Notes under the pieces: model-generated
What the model saw: only the letters and a program-made list of their open reading frames with translations
Databases searched by the model: none
Told to the model about the DNA's origin: nothing
Shown: positions 24,996 through 35,315 of the stretch, piece after piece
Position numbering within the stretch: position 1 is the stretch's first letter
How the letters are laid out: each line of letters opens with the position of its first letter
Assembly: GCA_028583405.1 (NCBI GenBank)
Contig: CM053261.1
Location: forward strand, 18,025,825 to 18,089,824
DNA from: Pogonophryne albipinna
Lineage: Eukaryota > Chordata > Actinopteri > Perciformes > Artedidraconidae
Reading direction: 5' to 3'
DNA length: 64,000 bases
Position numbers and translations under genes: made by a program

Positions 24996-27299
24996 TTAAC
25001 CTGGTGGAAGTCTGTAGAGGTATTTCTTGATGTTTTTCAGAAGTGAGAGAACAGATGGTAAAGGACTAAGAAGGGACAGATTGATGAGATCATCTGAGCT
25101 TTACTGATGTCTGTCAGGTGTAACACTAACAGTGTGGGGGTTTCCTGCCCCCAGGCTAAAGAGCACACAGGTCACAGAGTAACCCAACACACACACCGCC
25201 TCAATCCCTTCATCTGTTCTCATACCTTTCTACCTCTCTGTTCACAAAGCCTGCGTTGGATGCAGAAAATCAGATTGCCCAAAACCGTTTTTTTCAGATC
25301 TAATGTGGAAAATTCTGCAATTAAAGATGTTCTGGTGTTTTCTGGTCAACTGCTTAGTGTGAGTTTAGTCGGGAGTTTAAATCTTTTTACCCTCATAAAA
25401 TCCAACCACAGCCAGATGTGCACTTTATTTAATTGATGGCTTAACTTGTATCAAAAAGGCCACAGGTATTTCCAAAGACAGGTCACACTGTGAGTCAGTT
25501 CAATGTGTTTTCAGCGTGTTTGATGCAGTAGGAACTCAGAGATTGCCCTGTCCAAAATAATTACATTCTCAACCTATATCGATTATCGATTATATATGGA
25601 CATGACCTTCATAACCTGTGTTTGCATACATGTTTAACGCTGCTTCACTGTTAGACACTGCACAACGTTGTTTACATATCGGCAAGTTGCTTATATTTGT
25701 TTAGTTTACGGTTTTGGCTATTTATTTAGGATATTTAATGTCAGAATATTCTTAAGAATGAACAGGTCATTGCTCTTTGTAGTTGCATTTTTTAGTCTTA
25801 ACATTTACATTATACTGTATGTATAATGTTGTCCATAGTTATCTTGACAGGCCTGCTCAGATATTTGGACCTAAGGATGATCCAGTAACACCAGAAAAAT
25901 GAATAACATTTCCATGGAACATTTAAGCTTTTCTCTAGAACACACGCACACTGTAACCTGATTATCATATCATGAATAACAACATGTGTAAACGATAAAA
26001 AAATCTTCAGTACCTTCACAAGCTGTCAGATCGCAGGGAGCTGAGCTGCAGCCCAATCTGTATCCCAGCCAGCATTGGAAATTGAAATTGCTTTGGAATG
26101 AAGTGTTATATAACCAAATGTGCTTCCTTTCCAAAGTTATTTGAAGGAAGAGGACATTTCTCAGCATCACATGTTTCAACAGCAGGTCAGGACCTCCACT
26201 TGTAAGTAATGTAAAACCATTAACCAATTGCATAACCTTTGATTCAGTAAGTGATATTACACCATAAATAATCCACTTAACTCTTAAGGACATAACGATT
26301 GTCGCTTCTAAAGAATAATGTTGTAAAAGTGAGTGTATATTGGAGTTCACTGTATTATAGTGCATGCTGGGTGATTCGGACCGGCTCATATGTCGGGGGT
26401 AAATGTAATGTCTTAACCAGAAACTGTCCTGGAAAAAGAGATCATGTGGATTACTGTCTCAGACATGACTTAAGGGTCTCAAACAATTCCATCCTGCAAT
26501 AATACGCCATGTTTATGAGCTAATCTTGAATGTTTTAGTTGAAGATATTAAGGGTTATTCTCTTGTGAGCTGTATAGGTTTGAGAGGTATTTCAGCAACT
26601 TTAATACCACTTTCTAACAAGGTACCAAATACAAAAAATGTGACCCGACTTTGACCATTGTAACCTAAAGTCATGATATGATGTTTTTCAGTTATTCCTA
26701 ACTGTAATAGTTTAACCAATTTAGACAATCCTGTTGTGATTTTTTAGTAATATTTGGCATTTTACCAACTTTGGTAGTAACAAGGCACCATAGACAAAGA
26801 AATGCCCCCCCAAAAAACTGACAGACTAAACACATTAATAGTTGTACAAAATATGCAGTTCGATTGTATTAATAGGCCTACTTAATGTTTTCTTCATTTA
26901 AGCATTTAGAAAAGGGAAACAGATTTTCAGCAGTTTATTTAATTATTTCAATGTCAGACTTTCAGCTGAGGAAGAGGTTGCTGATAAACTGGATGCATGA
27001 TGTTGCCAGCAGCAGAATGCTTCTGAAATAAATCGGGAGGAGAGACTGTCCTGAATCTTACATTAAAGGTAAACAAAACAAAAGTCTCCATCCGCAAATA
27101 AGGGTTGAACAAGTTGCCTAAGTTAGTTGTATCACCTATTTCTTCATACTTCCAGGAATACACAAATATTGCCACGTAGCCTTGCGCTTTCTCTTCTTTT
27201 TTAAGAAGACTATAATAACTACAGTAACATTAATCCACCCTGAAGTATTTTTATTGCTCAATAAGTAAAATCGACACCCTAGCTCCAAAAATAAGCCCC

Positions 27300-27840
27300 T
27301 CTCTGTGTGTCTTGTCCTGTCCTTGTCCGGGTGGTCGCAGCCCCTGCCTCTGCGCAGAGCGCGAGCTTTCTGCTGCAGCACCGTGTTATTTGATCCTTGC
27401 TCTTTCTTTGCTGGGAAGAAAAGCTCGCCTCTTTCCCACGCTCTGAGGACACGTGGTGCCCGGAATGAATTGGATTCAGAAGGCCCTCCCTCTCCCGGTA
27501 AAACGTCACCTCTCTCTCTCTCAACATGCTTTCTGGCATGAATGTAAGGCGTAATGATACAATTTAAAAAAAATGACATTTTTACATGACGGTTTTCCTC
27601 CGTGTGTCCCAGTGTGTGAGTTTTCCGATCCGGACTCCCCTCTCAGGCGACCCGCATTCAACAGGCTCCTCCCGTCTCGTCTGGCCCCGGCTGCCCCGGC
27701 TCTCGGCGCCAAATCTCGGCGCAGCGCACCGATCTGCCCGGCGCTCCGTTTACAACACTGCACCAATCTGGGCTCAGTCTATGTTGCTGGGGAAAAAACA
27801 CGACTTGTTTATCAACACACAGCAATAGAACAGAGATATG
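27300..27840. promoter_or_regulatory. CpG-rich block of unknown role
   Basis: A dense cluster of CpG dinucleotides, highest at about 27,620-27,760, includes an E2F-like GGCGCCAAA near 27,707-27,715. It lies about 4 kb upstream of nrarp. It could be the promoter of an unannotated transcript or an enhancer; no ORF supports a protein. Confidence 0.4.
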
Positions 27841-29714
27841 GCTGCAATAATAGAACCAGAATAGACTTGTTATCTTTGTGTCACCACCAGCACTGACTCC
27901 ACAAAACCTCTTCGATAACGCTTTAAAAAACATTATTTGGACGTCGTTTATTGCAAAAAATGACCCTTTTACGCACGCATGGAATGCTCCATTGCTCCCT
28001 GTAAACTGAATGGTAGTCTTAACAAAGCTGTGTTGATAATTAGACCTGTCAAAGAGAAAATCAGAGATTGTAAAATAAGTAGGCGACTTCATCACTGCTT
28101 AAAGTGTACAAAGCCTCATAATTGTATCTGTTCTTGGCTGCTTCCCAGACACACATTACTCAGGAGCAGCGGGTGGGGGGGCGGAGCAAGGCAAAGAGAG
28201 GAGAGCAAATGCCACAGAGTTTGTAGGAGAAACTCATCCAGTCAGAGAAACGTTTGGCTCCTGCGGTCTGTGCAAATGTTTTCCAAGTGTCCAGACACAC
28301 TGCAGCCAAAGCTCTGATAGCCAACAGATGTTCCTGATTTTCCAGAATATGTTCCGCACCATTCACTAAACCAAAGAAGAAAAAATCTCATATATATACA
28401 ACACATGTAATAAAAACTTTTAGTGATCCTAAAATACCAAATCTGAATACGCAACCATAACCCACAACCTTTGAACATTTCCTAATGTACTTTGAATTGT
28501 TTGAACTAAACTCAGTGTGCACATGCAGGTCTGTGTCATATGAAGCATGGAGAGAGGAAAACACACATATGTTAGTGTAGCCTACGGTAAGGGGTCGGAG
28601 TTAGGTATTCACCACATTTCTATCAATGAGTCAGAGCCAGTCTTTGTTTTAGAGCATTTGCAGCTGTGGGCCACTTGTTGCAGTGGAACAAAACTTCAAA
28701 AACAGTCAGTCTAAAACAACTGAATCACATTAATTGTTTGCCACATTTCAACAATGTTATGACACATCTGAGATTATAAAATAGAATTACGTGTTTCCCA
28801 TTTGTTGGCAGGTGTTTGGCTAAAGTCCATTGGTTTGAACATCAGGCCAATAGTAAAACAACAGTTGGATGAGTGTAGCATAAATAGCAACATTAGCACT
28901 TCACTCACCTTGTCATAGGTAAAAGTCAAGTCGATTCCATTTAAAAAGCCTAAAGTCACAGATTTTCCTTTAAGGCTTTACAGTTTGTACAGTATTCAAC
29001 ACCTTACCAAACTTGTCAAAAGTGGTGTGCCATGATGCTCCCAAGGGTGTAGAAATAATGGAACCAAGCAATCCAGTTTATTTACATGTTCCCTTAGTCA
29101 TTCTTTAGATAAAATAGACAGACACATTTGATAAGTAAGACAGTGCCTGTCCCAGCATTGGTTTCTATAATGTGTGTATTGATTAAGAGTCTGTATGAAC
29201 TATATGTTTAAAGTGCTACAACTTAATGGACACATGCCAACCAAAGTCTTAAACAAAGGTGACCATTGTAATGCACTCCAAATGTGATTAAGACGTCATT
29301 ATGTTCCTCTTAGTCGACTAAATGCAGTTTTTTGTCATAGTTGACCTAAAGTTTATTCAGTCAATTAGACATTTGTAAATGTTTGTTTCATGCTTAACTG
29401 GCTTATCTCCAAGAACCTTTAAGTAAAGCTCTGGTAAATACACTATTTAAAGTGTAATTCACATAATTGTATGAGTGTATAGGTCCATGACAGCTTTAGA
29501 AATAATGTAGCCTACTTGGCTCCATTAAAAAATATTGCTGTACGTAACTGCTGAATGTGATCATTAATATGTAGCCTTCCTGTTGTGTTAGATTATACAA
29601 AACAGGTTGTGACCTTCATTTGTGTGATCTCTGCTGCATGTCTCTCACGCTGACTGACGCACATATGCACAGACAGATGCGGCCACAGACGTGCGCCAAA
29701 TGTACAGTTCAGAG

Positions 29715-29723
29715 TGTGGGAAA
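29715..29723 (+). promoter_or_regulatory. RBPJ (CSL) site match
   Basis: TGTGGGAAA fits the RBPJ consensus YGTGGGAAM exactly. It lies about 1.5 kb upstream of the inferred nrarp start. nrarp is a known direct Notch target, so a site here is plausible, but single matches occur by chance. Confidence 0.45.
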
Positions 29724-30008
29724 ACGAGGACAGTGTGAAAGCCACCAAACCATCAGAGCGGTTTATAAAGTGTAGCACAGATGAGATAAGGTTTACGGTC
29801 CGCCAAACGGAGCAGACGCCCCGGGGGACGCTGAGATGTACCTGCTGTGGTTTTCACATGATTCTCTTTTTTACTCCCATCCACGCAGCTCTGTGACTTT
29901 CTCATGTATTCTTTCTGTCAAACTCCGAGTCTATCTATCAATATCTCTCACCACCTTCAGGCTGCCTTTCACACACTAAAACACACACACACACACACAG
30001 GCACCCAG

Positions 30009-30016
30009 TTCCCACG
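30009..30016 (-). promoter_or_regulatory. RBPJ (CSL) site match
   Basis: TTCCCACG is the inverse of the high-affinity RBPJ core CGTGGGAA. It sits 1.2 kb upstream of the inferred nrarp transcription start in a locally GC-rich segment. A weaker match TTCTCACG (inverse CGTGAGAA) lies at 30,590-30,597. Confidence 0.5.
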
Positions 30017-31180
30017 GTGGTGGGGGAAGCTGAGCGGCGTGTCAATCGGCGCACAGCGTCACCTCTTTCACTTGCAAAAAGGAAGTAGCGCAGGGGCTTT
30101 TGTTATTCGAAGTCCCACAGTCTAAAACAACTGGAATATATCCGCAGTTTATGATTCAAACAGCCACCTATAATCCTCTCCCCAGGGTGTGTTTTGAGAT
30201 GGAGCGGTTGTGATTTTTCTATTTACTGTCGTTACCATTTGGTTCGGAGGTAATCACTGAATAAAACTCTTTATTTCAGCGTTAACTGTACGGATAGCCT
30301 CTCGGTTTTAAATAGCATTTACGCAGAAGAAGAGCAAAGTCAGGGTCCAGCGTTCCGCCCATTTTTATTTCATATTTGTGCAAAAAAATCCCTGCTGTGT
30401 TTTGACAGTGAGTGTCTTTGTGAAATTACAGATAATTCGGGACACGTAATAGCAAGACATAAACCCGAGCCTCCCCTGGACAGCATGTCATTATCAGCCC
30501 CTTTTCTGGTCCAATTTAACATAAAAAGGTGTTAATGAGTCCAAGTACCCCATATTTAACAGAAAACCACCATCTTAATCAACCATGTCTTCTCACGTTA
30601 TGTAAAGTCCAGAAACTACCTTTTCCTTTTATGAAGTTAAACCTTTTTCTCAATACCAAGAAGGAATCAAGTGAAGTTTTCTTCAACTGTCACCTGTTGT
30701 GACAGGAAAAATGAAACCAAATATTAGTTTTTTCATCAATTTAGTTCTTATTTAAAAATAAATGTGCTATTTTGTTTATTTTCAGCACGCTTTTTTTCAC
30801 ATGAAATAAATCCTGTCTTATTCTCTGGCTGTCACTGAGACATGAAGAGGCTTGATTGACTTTTTGTGCGGAGTTCCTGTTGATGTTAATCCAGCGGATG
30901 ATCCTTTACAACGTGCCCGCTCTCTCAGCATTTTACAGCCCCGGCAGCTCCATGCCTCTGGCTTTCAGAGCTTCCTGGGGTCTGCTACAGGAGATCGGAT
31001 ATAGAGCTCACCATTGCTGCGGGCGGCTTGTTTAATATTTCTGCAGCAGCAACGTTTGGCTCCCTCCTCGGAAGACCCCGCCTCCTCCCCGCAAATTCAC
31101 AGGGGCCCGGTTCCTCCCCCTAACCTAGCCGGCAGCCTATAACCTCCCCGCGTTTCCGCCCATTCCTCCACAGTTGATTC

Positions 31181-31339
31181 TTCGGGATGGCATTGTCATG
31201 CAAATAGAGGACGCGTAAAATATTCCCCCAGAGCGCAGCGCAGGGCAGAGACTCACACGGACCGCGAGGAGGACACAGCCCGGGCCCCACGGTGGATTTG
31301 TATCATTTTCGTCGCTTCGGACCCGTCCATCTCTCACAG
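31181..31339 (+). promoter_or_regulatory. nrarp: nrarp core promoter and probable 5'-UTR exon 1
   Basis: A CpG-rich segment contains a perfect octamer ATGCAAAT (31,198-31,205, POU/Oct site) and an AT-rich TAAAATATT (31,217-31,225) where a TATA-like element would fit. It ends at 31,339 in a strong splice donor CACAG|GTAAGT. The transcription start, near 31,240-31,260, is inferred from these signals only. Confidence 0.5.
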
Positions 31340-31519
31340 GTAAGTCCCAAATCTGCAACGGCTCACATTGTCTAGTAATTTAGTGGCAAATATCAAGCAG
31401 TGTAACTGTGCGTAAACGTGTGCGCACGGAGGTCTCCTCTCGCACTCTCGGATGTGGCGGAATGTGGGGTCTCTCGCAACCGGGACTCATTCGGATGTTT
31501 TTTCTCTTGTCTTCCGCAG
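31340..31519 (+). other. nrarp: probable intron in the nrarp 5' UTR
   Basis: A 180-bp interval starts with GTAAGT and ends with a pyrimidine-rich tract and CAG (TTGTCTTCCGCAG). Mammalian NRARP is usually described as intronless, so a 5'-UTR intron would be a fish feature or an unused splice pair. Confidence 0.45.
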
Positions 31520-31985
31520 ACCCCCTGGCCACATGAGCAGCGACACAGCCGGGACGTGTAGCCGGGAATCAGGTCGGAGCGTTTAAGGAAAACCTGCCCC
31601 GTGGAGATAGTGACCATACTTCCAATCTCCCCAAGAGAAGCCGGAGGTGTCTCCATCCCCTGCTACAGGCTACCTGCTGCTGCTACGGAGGGGGAACTAC
31701 GTCTACAGAACCCTGGATCGCACCCTTTTTATGTTTTAGGGATTTCAGGATCTCTCAATATTAACATTTTTGCACACCAAGTGTGTTATTTCCTTTCTTG
31801 TCCTTTTTGGGATATACACGGTGATCTTTTAGTAGGCTACTTTAAAGTGCTTTAATAACTGGTTGTAATCCAGTTTAACTGTGGCATTGTCACCAGACCA
31901 GAGACGCTCAACAGGACGATTATTATCAGCTTTAGAGCCTGGGCAGGATTACTGGTTCCCCCCCAACCTCCAGAGAGCTGCAACC

Positions 31986-32324
31986 ATGAGCCAGGCGGAT
32001 GTTTCGACTTGCTCCGCGCCGCAGAGGGTTTTCCAGGAGGCAGTGAAGCAGGGCAACACCAAGGAGCTGCACTCTTTGCTGCAGAACATGACAAACTGCG
32101 AGTTCAACGTCAACTCCTTCGGGCCTGAAGGGCAGACGGCCCTGCACCAGTCTGTCATTGACGGCAACCTGGAGCTGGTAAAACTGCTGGTGAAGTTTGG
32201 TGCAGACATCCGGCTGGCCAACAGGGAAGGGTGGAGCGCTTTACACATCGCCGCCTTCGGGGGCCACCAAGACATTGTGCTATACCTCATCACCAAGGCC
32301 AAGTACTCCTCTGGCGCCCGGTGA
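31986..32324 (+). CDS. nrarp: nrarp, Notch-regulated ankyrin repeat protein
   Basis: An intact single coding exon of 112 residues, near the usual vertebrate length of about 114. It starts MSQADVSTCSAPQRVFQEAV and keeps the core MTNCEFNVNSFGPEGQTALH. Two ankyrin repeats follow: residues about 48-79 (GQTALHQSVIDGNLELVKLL) and 81-110 (GWSALHIAAFGGHQDIVLYL). The ATG at 31,986 has A at -3 (AACCATGA). An in-frame ATG at 31,881 would add 35 residues absent from the family and is taken as 5' UTR. NRARP is a nuclear/cytosolic feedback protein: Notch induces it, and it binds the Notch intracellular domain-RBPJ complex and lowers its output. It also stabilises LEF1 in Wnt signalling. Fish have a and b paralogues; which one this is was not settled. 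Confidence 0.97.
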   Translation: MSQADVSTCSAPQRVFQEAVKQGNTKELHSLLQNMTNCEFNVNSFGPEGQTALHQSVIDGNLELVKLLVKFGADIRLANREGWSALHIAAFGGHQDIVLYLITKAKYSSGAR

Positions 32325-35315
32325 TATGTCTCTGCTGTCAGGTAAAACAAGAAAAAACAACAAGTGGAAAATAAAACTGCAACACACGGGAAAGCCAGGC
32401 TCTTGTAAAAGCAAAAAAAAAAACTGCCAATATCGTCATAGTTGTGCCAAATTATATTTAAAAAAAGGAAATATAAAGACCTGCACAATAATCTTCCCTC
32501 ATTGTAAACCAAACGGGGTCCTCTCTGCACTCCTGAGTGTGGCACCTCATGCTCCACACACAGCTACAACACGAATCTTTTTAACAAAAGAAAAAAAAAC
32601 GCCATTTTTGGTGAGTTTGTTGGTACTAAAGCTTTCCTCTTGAATGTGTATACTAGATCTTGTCGTCCACTATAAAAGAAGCCAGTGTGTGTGTATCACA
32701 TGTGTGTGTTTGGACTCCAGAGTGCAGATGGCCCAGTTTCATTTTCTATCCATGACCTCCCATCCCCGGTTATACAGTTGAATAGTTTCTTTGTGGGGAG
32801 GGGTGGGGGGGAGACTGTTGCTCCTCATTGTTCACTTGTAAAAACCCTTTTTAAGTTATTTTATATGAAACACGGCACTTGATGCTCTATGGCTGCATGC
32901 TGGAATATCTGAAAGGGAAGACACAGGAACAAGAGAAGAAGGGTTGCCCTCTGTTGGCTACCAGAGGTCTGTTTTCTTTAACTTTTTTTGTTTTACTCAA
33001 AGAGCGGCATTATGGCTATCCAACACGCTTTCAGATGTGTAATCATGTAACAACAAGGGACTCCATCATTGTTGTGAAGTACTGTACACAATAGCTTTAC
33101 TTTTGTTTGTTTTTTTAAGAGAAAAAAGTAGCTGAATGCGCTCTTCATGCAGATCTTAGCTGGCGTCCAACTTGTCAGGCCAGTTGCGACCTTTGGTCAT
33201 TGTGTTATTAAGAGAGAGAGAGAAACCGCTGCTTTCGCTTTGTATCAAAAAAAAGTCGCATTTGGAAATCACTTTATAATCTCCTTTCAGTATTTTATTA
33301 ACATCCTAGTCATCACTGTGAAAGCAGGCTGGGTTTTTATTTTATTTATGAAGGTACATTGAGAAGATGCATTTTGTTGTTGTTGTGGTTCTTCTTTAAC
33401 AAAAGTGTCAGAATATAGGGTGACTCAAGCTGCTTCAGACTCGTAGTATAAACTGTCCCGTGTGGAGGTAGACCTGCCACTCTCCCCCCCCCCCCCCCTT
33501 TCCAAATACTCACCCCCACCCAAAAAAACCCTCTGTTAAAGCATGTTGACCCTCAAGAGGACTTTCTCCCCCCCCCCCCCCCCTCCCCTCTCCTCCTCCC
33601 ATTAAAAGGACTTTGTTTGGTTGCCTTTTGCCAGCTACCTCGACTATAAAGTATTCTCAAGTTGTTCTCTGCCACGTTGTTTGGAGTCTGAGAAGACATT
33701 CACAATGTGTCTGTGATCATCCACATGCCAGTATGTTTTTTTTTTTTTTTTTTTTGTAGCCTATAATAGACAGATGGACTTCATTACAGAAGATGCAAAG
33801 ACCCCATTCCTGCATCCTCAGTCGGGACAGTTTATTTTACACAACCAAACAAATTCTGTCAAGCAATGCATCGTTTCTGCAAGGGAGTCTCTGTCTCTCA
33901 CACACTGCCATTGTTTTCCCTATAAACCTCCACTTTTTCCTCTCTTTCTGTCTTCATCTTTTCCAGTAATACAAAAAAAAAATGGAATTGTATCGCATGA
34001 CTTATAAATGCAGGGAGTTTTATTGCACAAAAATGCGGAGCCTTGTGCGCCCCCAGTGTTTTTACGGGGTAACTGCAGGAGCCAAGGCTTTGGAATAGTT
34101 ACTACTACTGAGCAGGACCCTAATACTGTTGGACGATGAAGACTTTAAAAAGAAAAAACACAACGCCACATGACTATTGCAGGAAGTCACAGAAAAGGAA
34201 ATTGGTTTCATCAACTTGCCTGCTGCATTTTGAAAGTCATGGCACCCTAACATTTGTATCAATGCTGCTTGTATGTTTCTTTTTTTGTTTTTAAATGTTA
34301 AATGTTTTTGTTCTTTTACTGCTCAAGTCACAGCAGCACCGGGTCACCACATGAGAAGCTTTTGAAAGAGAGTGTGTTTTTTTAAGTGTGTTTGTGTGAT
34401 TGTGTGCGTCTCATGAGGGGCTTGGTGTTGTTACAACTTCCCATTTTAAACCTGGAATAACCACAAGTAAACTGAAGCGATTCTAGATCCACTTCATCAT
34501 GGTATACATTGGTATCAGGCAACAAATTAAATATGCATCGCTTGTCTTAAACTTGATGTTTTTTCCTTTTTGTTTTTTCCTTTTTGTTTCGAATATTGCA
34601 CTGATGACTGTTGTTAAAAAGGTTGGCTTTTATGTGTCAACATTTAATTTTTTTCTGAATAGAAAAAAAAACAAACACAACAAAATACTATTGTATAAAT
34701 ATATGCTCCAGGTGATAATGTCCTAATGTGTGTTACTTTGTGGAAAGAACATGATGTTTTTTTTAACAAAGATGCGTGTATCTCTGTGATTGGGTGAATG
34801 TATATATACATATGGATATATATATATCGACGCTGATGATGATGATGATATCTTGGGGCACTTTCTTTTCTGAAGTGCTGTCTTCCTGTTTTTTTTGAAA
34901 GGGGAATAATACATTTGATGGTAAGATCATTGTAACATGATTAAAAATTGCACGGTTGTGTGGTTGTTTGGCTTACCAGGGTCATAACATTTATGACGTA
35001 AGGAGCCAGCCGCCGTTGGTGTGCATGAGTGAGATGATTTTTTTTTTTAAAGAGAAAAAAAAAAGTGATGACTTCTTTGGACCAAGTTGTGTTTCCTGGT
35101 CTCGCTTCATTTCAAGCGAGAGGAAACGGCTGATTTTTTTTCATGAATGATGCAGATGTTCCATCATGTTTGATTTAGTTTGTATTCTTTTATTTTTTGA
35201 GCGTTTGTAACACTGTGATGATGACGTGACGTCATGTGGAGATGAGTGCTGTATTATTTTTGTACGTTTGTGTACAAGCCAGTAAAGAAATCATTAAACT
35301 CAAACTCTCTGTGTA
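32325..35315 (+). other. nrarp: nrarp 3' UTR
   Basis: About 3 kb without a recognisable ORF, ending at AGTAAA (35,281-35,286) and ATTAAA (35,293-35,298). It holds two poly-C tracts (33,484-33,498 and 33,568-33,583), a T-run near 33,737-33,756, an ATTTA-containing AU-rich stretch and a Pumilio-type TGTATATA (34,799-34,806). An earlier ATTAAA at 34,940 could give a shorter form. The long regulatory 3' UTR fits a short-lived feedback transcript, but its extent is inferred. Confidence 0.65.
35293..35298 (+). terminator. nrarp: probable distal poly(A) signal of nrarp
   Basis: ATTAAA, preceded 12 bp upstream by AGTAAA and followed by TGTGTATG-rich sequence. No better AATAAA lies between the nrarp stop and this point in a suitable context. 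Confidence 0.55.

Larger units (their letters stand above)
24996..31180. other. exd3-nrarp intergenic region
   Basis: No coding exon was recognised. A CpG-rich block at about 27,300-27,840 stands out from AT-rich surroundings. Matches to the RBPJ binding site occur at 29,715, 30,009 and 30,590. The last several hundred bases before 31,200 are GC-rich and lead into the nrarp promoter. The spacing and order exd3-nrarp, same strand, agree with human 9q34.3 as I recall it. Confidence 0.6.

Noticed and set aside
27136..27579. 147-codon minus-strand frame overlapping the CpG-rich block
   Set aside because: No recognisable domain, no splice or start context support, and its composition follows local base content.
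31881..31985. In-frame 35-residue N-terminal extension of nrarp
   Set aside because: The family starts at MSQA; the extension has no counterpart and the ATG at 31,986 has a good context.
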